From SIG452 sp045541975 (GTDB taxonomy: Bacteria; Bacillota; Clostridia; UMGS1840), in contig JAZQKB010000009.1 of assembly GCA_045541975.1 (NCBI GenBank), positions 1-9,281 of the forward strand: a stretch of DNA of 9,281 nt, given 5' to 3'. This document shows positions 7,140-9,281 of this stretch, in pieces (positions within the stretch are counted from its first letter, which is position 1; each line of letters starts with the position of its first letter). Under the pieces are notes generated by a model, which made no database searches, was not told the DNA's origin, and saw nothing but the letters and a program-made list of their open reading frames with translations. Both the position numbers and the translations under genes were made by a program.

Positions 7140-8319
7140 ATTATCAAGAGCTTGGGCAGAGATTCATTTGGATCGGTTCCGCCATAACCTGATCGCCATC
7201 AAAAATTATGTGGGTGAATCCACGAAAGTGATGGCAGTTATCAAAGCCGATGCATACGGTTGTGGTGTGAATGAAATATCCACCGCTGCAGTAGAGCAGG
7301 GAGCAGACTATCTGGCTGTTGCTTGTGTAGACGAAGCAAAGCAAATCCGCAGAAACGGAATCCATCTACCCATTCTGATTTTGGGAGCAACGCCGTTAGA
7401 ATGTGTGGAAGATTTATTCACCTACAACATTATTCCCGCCGTGTTCGAGGAAAAGTTGCCCAAGGCAATCAGTGAATACGCCAAAGCTCACAATCAGACT
7501 TTAAAAATTCATATCAAAGTTGACACCGGTATGGGACGTCTCGGCTTTCCGTATTATGGCAGCTCTTATCAGTCTTCTGTGGAACAGATTCTTGCCATTT
7601 CCAAAATGGAGGGAATCCAGGTGGAAGGCATTTTCACCCACTTTTCTAATGCGGACTGTCAGGATAGCGAAGCTGTCACCAAAAAGCAATTCAGTCTTTT
7701 TTTAGAAATCATCAGTAAGCTAAAACAAGGCGGTCTCGAAATTCCCCTCCGTCATGCTGCAAACTCTGCGGCAACTTGTTTGTATCCTGAAATGCATCTG
7801 GATATGGTTCGTCCCGGTATTATTTTATACGGCGAGTATCCGTCTGACTATGTGCAAGAGCGCACCGCTTTGAAATTGGAACCGGTGATGGAATTAAAAG
7901 CAAGAGTATGGCAGGTGAAACAAGTTCCCCAAGGTCAGGGCATCAGCTATGGAAAAACTTATGTTACCGACTGCGAAAAAACGGTTGCAGCAATTGGAAT
8001 CGGTTATGCAGACGGATATTTTCGGAATCTATCCAATAAAATTCAGGTAATCATTAACGGGAAGTTTGCCACTCAGGTTGGAAACATCTGCATGGATCAG
8101 ACTGTGGTGGATGTTACCGATATTCCAGACGTGTCATACGGTACTGAGGTGATTTTGGTAGGTTCTGCAGGCGGTAACTCCATTTCTTTCTCCGAAATGG
8201 CGAGTCATTCCGGCAGCATTAACTACGAAATGATGTGCGACACGGGAAAACGAATTGTTAAAGCGTATTTTGACGGGGAAACTTTGGTAAAAACCGTCAA
8301 CTATATGGATAAAATTTAA
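7126..8319 (+). CDS. alr: Alanine racemase, PLP-dependent
   Basis: The 397-residue enzyme interconverts L- and D-alanine, supplying D-alanine for peptidoglycan in the cytoplasm. The PLP lysine is K40 in VIKADAYGCG and the opposing catalytic tyrosine is Y275 in GISYGKTY. Other family marks are KVDTGMGRLG (131-140, K131 and R138), RHAANSAA (209-216), DMVRPGIILYG (226-236, with R229 expected to contact the PLP pyridine) and GNICMDQTVVDV (319-330). The N-terminal TIM barrel and C-terminal beta domain are both complete. GGAAGG (7111-7116) lies 9 nt before the ATG, which overlaps the end of nnr by 14 bp, so the genes are translationally coupled. An nnr-type gene before alr and a mazF gene after it is a familiar arrangement in Firmicutes. 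The catabolic DadX role is less likely given this setting. Confidence 0.97.
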   Translation: MNSYKLSRAWAEIHLDRFRHNLIAIKNYVGESTKVMAVIKADAYGCGVNEISTAAVEQGADYLAVACVDEAKQIRRNGIHLPILILGATPLECVEDLFTYNIIPAVFEEKLPKAISEYAKAHNQTLKIHIKVDTGMGRLGFPYYGSSYQSSVEQILAISKMEGIQVEGIFTHFSNADCQDSEAVTKKQFSLFLEIISKLKQGGLEIPLRHAANSAATCLYPEMHLDMVRPGIILYGEYPSDYVQERTALKLEPVMELKARVWQVKQVPQGQGISYGKTYVTDCEKTVAAIGIGYADGYFRNLSNKIQVIINGKFATQVGNICMDQTVVDVTDIPDVSYGTEVILVGSAGGNSISFSEMASHSGSINYEMMCDTGKRIVKAYFDGETLVKTVNYMDKI

Positions 8320-8462
8320 AAAATTCATTTGGTTGTTGCAGTAATTTGAGTCACAATCCAAAAAAGAACTTCTGATTTTATAAAAATAACAGATTGATGT
8401 ATGTTCCGCACACGATCGGGAAAAACTGATATTGAAATCAGATATATGGAGAGTGAATCAGT
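8320..8462 (+). other. alr-mazF intergenic region, no antitoxin gene
   Basis: In relatives this gap holds a gene for a small ribbon-helix-helix antitoxin. Here the only short ATG frame (MYVPHTIGKN, from about 8401) is 10 codons and has no antitoxin character. There is no GC-rich hairpin plus T-run after alr and no acceptable -35/-10 pair, so read-through from alr into mazF is likely. A short inverted repeat, CTGAT/ATCAG with a 6-nt loop, lies at about 8426-8441 just before the mazF ribosome binding site; its meaning is unknown. Confidence 0.6.
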
Positions 8463-8804
8463 GTGCAAGTGAAACGAGGCGATATTTATTATGCTGACCT
8501 AAGCCCGGTGGTCGGTTCGGAGCAGGGCGGAGTGAGACCTGTTCTGATTGTGCAAAACGATGTGGGAAACAAATACAGTCCCACAGTGATTGCAGCGGCG
8601 GTAACCAGTCAGCTCAATAAGTCAAAATTGCCTACGCATATCGCAATTGATGCTATGAAGTACGGGTTGCCCAAAGATTCTGTAATTCTTACCGAGCAAA
8701 TCCGTACCATTGATAAACGTAGACTGAAAGAAAAAATCGGTCATATAGACGAAACGCTGATGAACTCGGTGAATGATGCTTTGTTTGTCAGCTTCGGACT
8801 CTAG
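8463..8804 (+). CDS. mazF: MazF/PemK-family mRNA interferase (EndoA-like toxin)
   Basis: The 113-residue protein closely resembles B. subtilis EndoA/MazF along its length: VKRGDIYYADLSPVVGSEQG, then GGVRPVLIVQND, KLPTHI, GLPKDSVILTEQIRTIDK. The residues known to be catalytic in that enzyme, R25 and T48, are present at the same numbers (GGVRP and AAVTSQ). Family members are homodimeric endoribonucleases that cut single-stranded RNA at short motifs; the B. subtilis enzyme cuts at UACAU. Sharing that motif here is inference. The start is GTG at 8463, with GGAGAG (8448-8453) 9 nt upstream; GTG 8469 is a weaker alternative. The gene follows alr as in Bacillus, but the usual antitoxin gene between them is missing. 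A terminator begins 3 bp after the stop. Confidence 0.95.
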   Translation: MQVKRGDIYYADLSPVVGSEQGGVRPVLIVQNDVGNKYSPTVIAAAVTSQLNKSKLPTHIAIDAMKYGLPKDSVILTEQIRTIDKRRLKEKIGHIDETLMNSVNDALFVSFGL

Positions 8805-8807
8805 AAA

Positions 8808-8842
8808 AAAGGGCAGATGCAACCGTTTTGCGTTTGCCCTTT
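8808..8842 (+). terminator. Intrinsic terminator after mazF
   Basis: AAAGGGCA (8808-8815) pairs with TGCCCTTT (8835-8842), and inside it GCAA pairs with TTGC across a 3x3 internal loop. The T-run is short and then becomes TATAATATAT, so termination may be incomplete. It separates the protein cluster from the rRNA promoters. Confidence 0.8.
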
Positions 8843-8884
8843 ATAATATATATAGTATAGTGAAAAGAAACTAATTTTTTCCCC

Positions 8885-8928
8885 TTTTAAAAAAAATAAA
8901 AAAATTTGAAAAAAATTTAGAAAAATAG
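8885..8928 (+). promoter_or_regulatory. A/T-tract region upstream of the first rRNA promoter, likely UP element
   Basis: The segment is almost wholly A and T, with phased A-runs and AAATTT steps directly upstream of the -35 box at 8929. This is the expected composition and position for an RNA polymerase alpha-subunit UP element at a strong rRNA promoter. A similar tract (9008-9037) precedes the second promoter. Confidence 0.6.
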
Positions 8929-8966
8929 TTGACAAATGAAAAATCCTTTGGTATAATGGGAAAGCT
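8909..8966 (+). repeat. Duplicated rRNA promoter module, copy 1
   Basis: Aligns without gaps to 9019-9076 at an offset of exactly 110 bp. By hand count about 45 of the 56 positions 8911-8966 match, including the A/T tract, both promoter boxes, the 17-bp spacer and AAAGCT at the predicted RNA start. Confidence 0.75.
8929..8957 (+). promoter_or_regulatory. rRNA operon promoter P1
   Basis: Perfect consensus: TTGACA (8929-8934), 17-bp spacer, TATAAT (8952-8957), with an extended -10 TGG immediately before it. Predicted start is G at about 8964. Confidence 0.92.
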
Positions 8967-8981
8967 CTCACAAAAAAGAGC
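8964..8981 (+). other. Hairpin at the predicted 5' end of the P1 transcript
   Basis: GCTCT (8964-8968) and AGAGC (8977-8981) can form a 5-bp stem with an 8-nt loop beginning at the predicted +1. Confidence 0.5.
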
Positions 8982-9018
8982 AAAAATCACATGGGAAAAA
9001 CATTGTTGAAAAATTTTT

Positions 9019-9076
9019 AAAAAAATTTAAAAAAACTATTGACAAATGGAAAAACCTGTGATAAAATGACAAAGCT
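9019..9076 (+). repeat. Duplicated rRNA promoter module, copy 2
   Basis: Second copy of 8909-8966. The -35 box and first spacer bases are the best conserved; the -10 region has diverged (TAAAAT instead of TATAAT). Confidence 0.75.
9039..9067 (+). promoter_or_regulatory. rRNA operon promoter P2
   Basis: TTGACA (9039-9044), 17-bp spacer, TAAAAT (9062-9067) with an extended -10 TGA just before it. Predicted start is G at about 9074. The slightly weaker -10 suggests it may be regulated differently from P1. Confidence 0.9.
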
Positions 9077-9091
9077 GTCTGTGAGAGACAG
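9075..9091 (+). other. Hairpin at the predicted 5' end of the P2 transcript
   Basis: CTGTCT (9075-9080) pairs with AGACAG (9086-9091) around a 5-nt loop. It sits at the same place relative to P2 as the 8964-8981 hairpin does to P1, but its stem sequence differs, so the structure is kept rather than the sequence. Confidence 0.55.
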
Positions 9092-9246
9092 GGAATGAAC
9101 CTTGAAAACTGAATAACATAATGGACCTTGAAAATTCTAGAGTTTTTGATTAAGAAACTACGAACGAAATCAAGTAAATCGAGGAAAAGATTAAAAGAGC
9201 GAAGCGAAAAGCTAGCGAACTTCAATTGTTTATTTTTAAGTGAAAT
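9092..9246 (+). ncRNA. 16S rRNA leader with boxA-like elements
   Basis: Transcribed, non-coding leader between P2 and the mature 16S. ACCTTGAAAA occurs twice (9099-9108 and 9125-9134). The first copy continues as ACTGAATAAC and resembles the Firmicutes boxA antitermination site bound by NusB/S10. A weak stem AGTTT/AAACT (9141-9145 with 9155-9159) follows. RNase III processing stems normally pair with sequence beyond the 16S gene, which lies outside the window. No credible protein is encoded here. Confidence 0.65.
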
Positions 9247-9281
9247 ATACGAGAGAGTTTGATCCTGGCTCAGGATGAACG
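9247..9281 (+). rRNA. rrs: 16S ribosomal RNA, 5' end (3' partial)
   Basis: The universal 16S 5' sequence AGAGTTTGATCCTGGCTCAG occupies 9254-9273, followed by GATGAACG. Because this site starts at E. coli position 8, the mature 5' end is placed at about 9247. The gene runs off the right edge, so taxonomy cannot be drawn from it. Confidence 0.97.

Noticed and set aside
8379..8384. TATAAA as a dedicated mazF promoter
   Set aside because: The bases 17 bp upstream (ATCCAA) do not form a -35; the nearest TTGAGT is about 27 bp away.
8842..8859. TATAATATATATAGTATAG as an extra promoter on either strand
   Set aside because: No -35 box lies about 17 bp upstream on either strand.
8801..9225. Minus-strand frames of 60 and 85 codons across the rRNA promoter region
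   Set aside because: Their F- and L-rich translations come from A-tracts and promoter boxes; both sit on clear rRNA regulatory DNA.
1..9281. CRISPR arrays, insertion sequences, tRNA genes, riboswitches
   Set aside because: No regularly spaced repeats, transposase frames, tRNA-like cloverleaf sequences or recognisable riboswitch cores were seen.

Overview
The window reads as a chromosomal segment of a low-to-moderate-GC Firmicute, most likely a Clostridia-type bacterium. The evidence is strong AGGAGG-type ribosome binding sites, frequent TTG/GTG starts, consensus TTGACA-N17-TATAAT promoters, an NAD(P)HX-repair/alanine racemase/MazF block close to its Bacillus-Clostridium counterparts, and tandem rRNA promoters ahead of a 16S gene. 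No species can be named from this sequence alone.

Layout. Positions 2-1607 (+) hold the end of a restriction-modification locus: the C-terminal part of an adenine-N6 DNA methyltransferase that runs off the left edge, overlapping a complete two-TRD specificity subunit. A perfect 17-bp bidirectional terminator (1610-1649) separates it from a convergent gene for a complete ABC half-transporter exporter (1663-3396, -), which starts at TTG. The intergenic region 3397-3556 carries two back-to-back consensus promoters, one for the exporter and one for the gene cluster to the right.

Positions 3557-8804 (+) form one directional cluster: polyphosphate kinase (ppk), bifunctional NAD(P)HX epimerase/dehydratase (nnr), alanine racemase (alr) and a MazF-type mRNA interferase. 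The ppk/nnr gap is 10 bp, nnr and alr overlap by 14 bp, and alr and mazF are 143 bp apart with no visible promoter or terminator between them, so one transcript is plausible. The jobs are polyphosphate synthesis, repair of damaged NAD(P)H, D-alanine supply for the cell wall, and RNA cleavage. The antitoxin gene that usually lies between alr and mazF is absent.

A hairpin terminator (8808-8842) closes the cluster. Positions 8843-9246 are non-coding: an A/T-tract region, two near-duplicate rRNA promoters exactly 110 bp apart with extended -10 boxes, small hairpins at the predicted RNA 5' ends, and a leader with a repeated boxA-like element. The 16S rRNA gene begins at about 9247 and leaves the window after about 35 bases.

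I found no clearly new system. The most notable items are the mazF gene without a neighbouring antitoxin, the duplicated rRNA promoter module, and a terminator-like hairpin that overlaps the ppk promoter.
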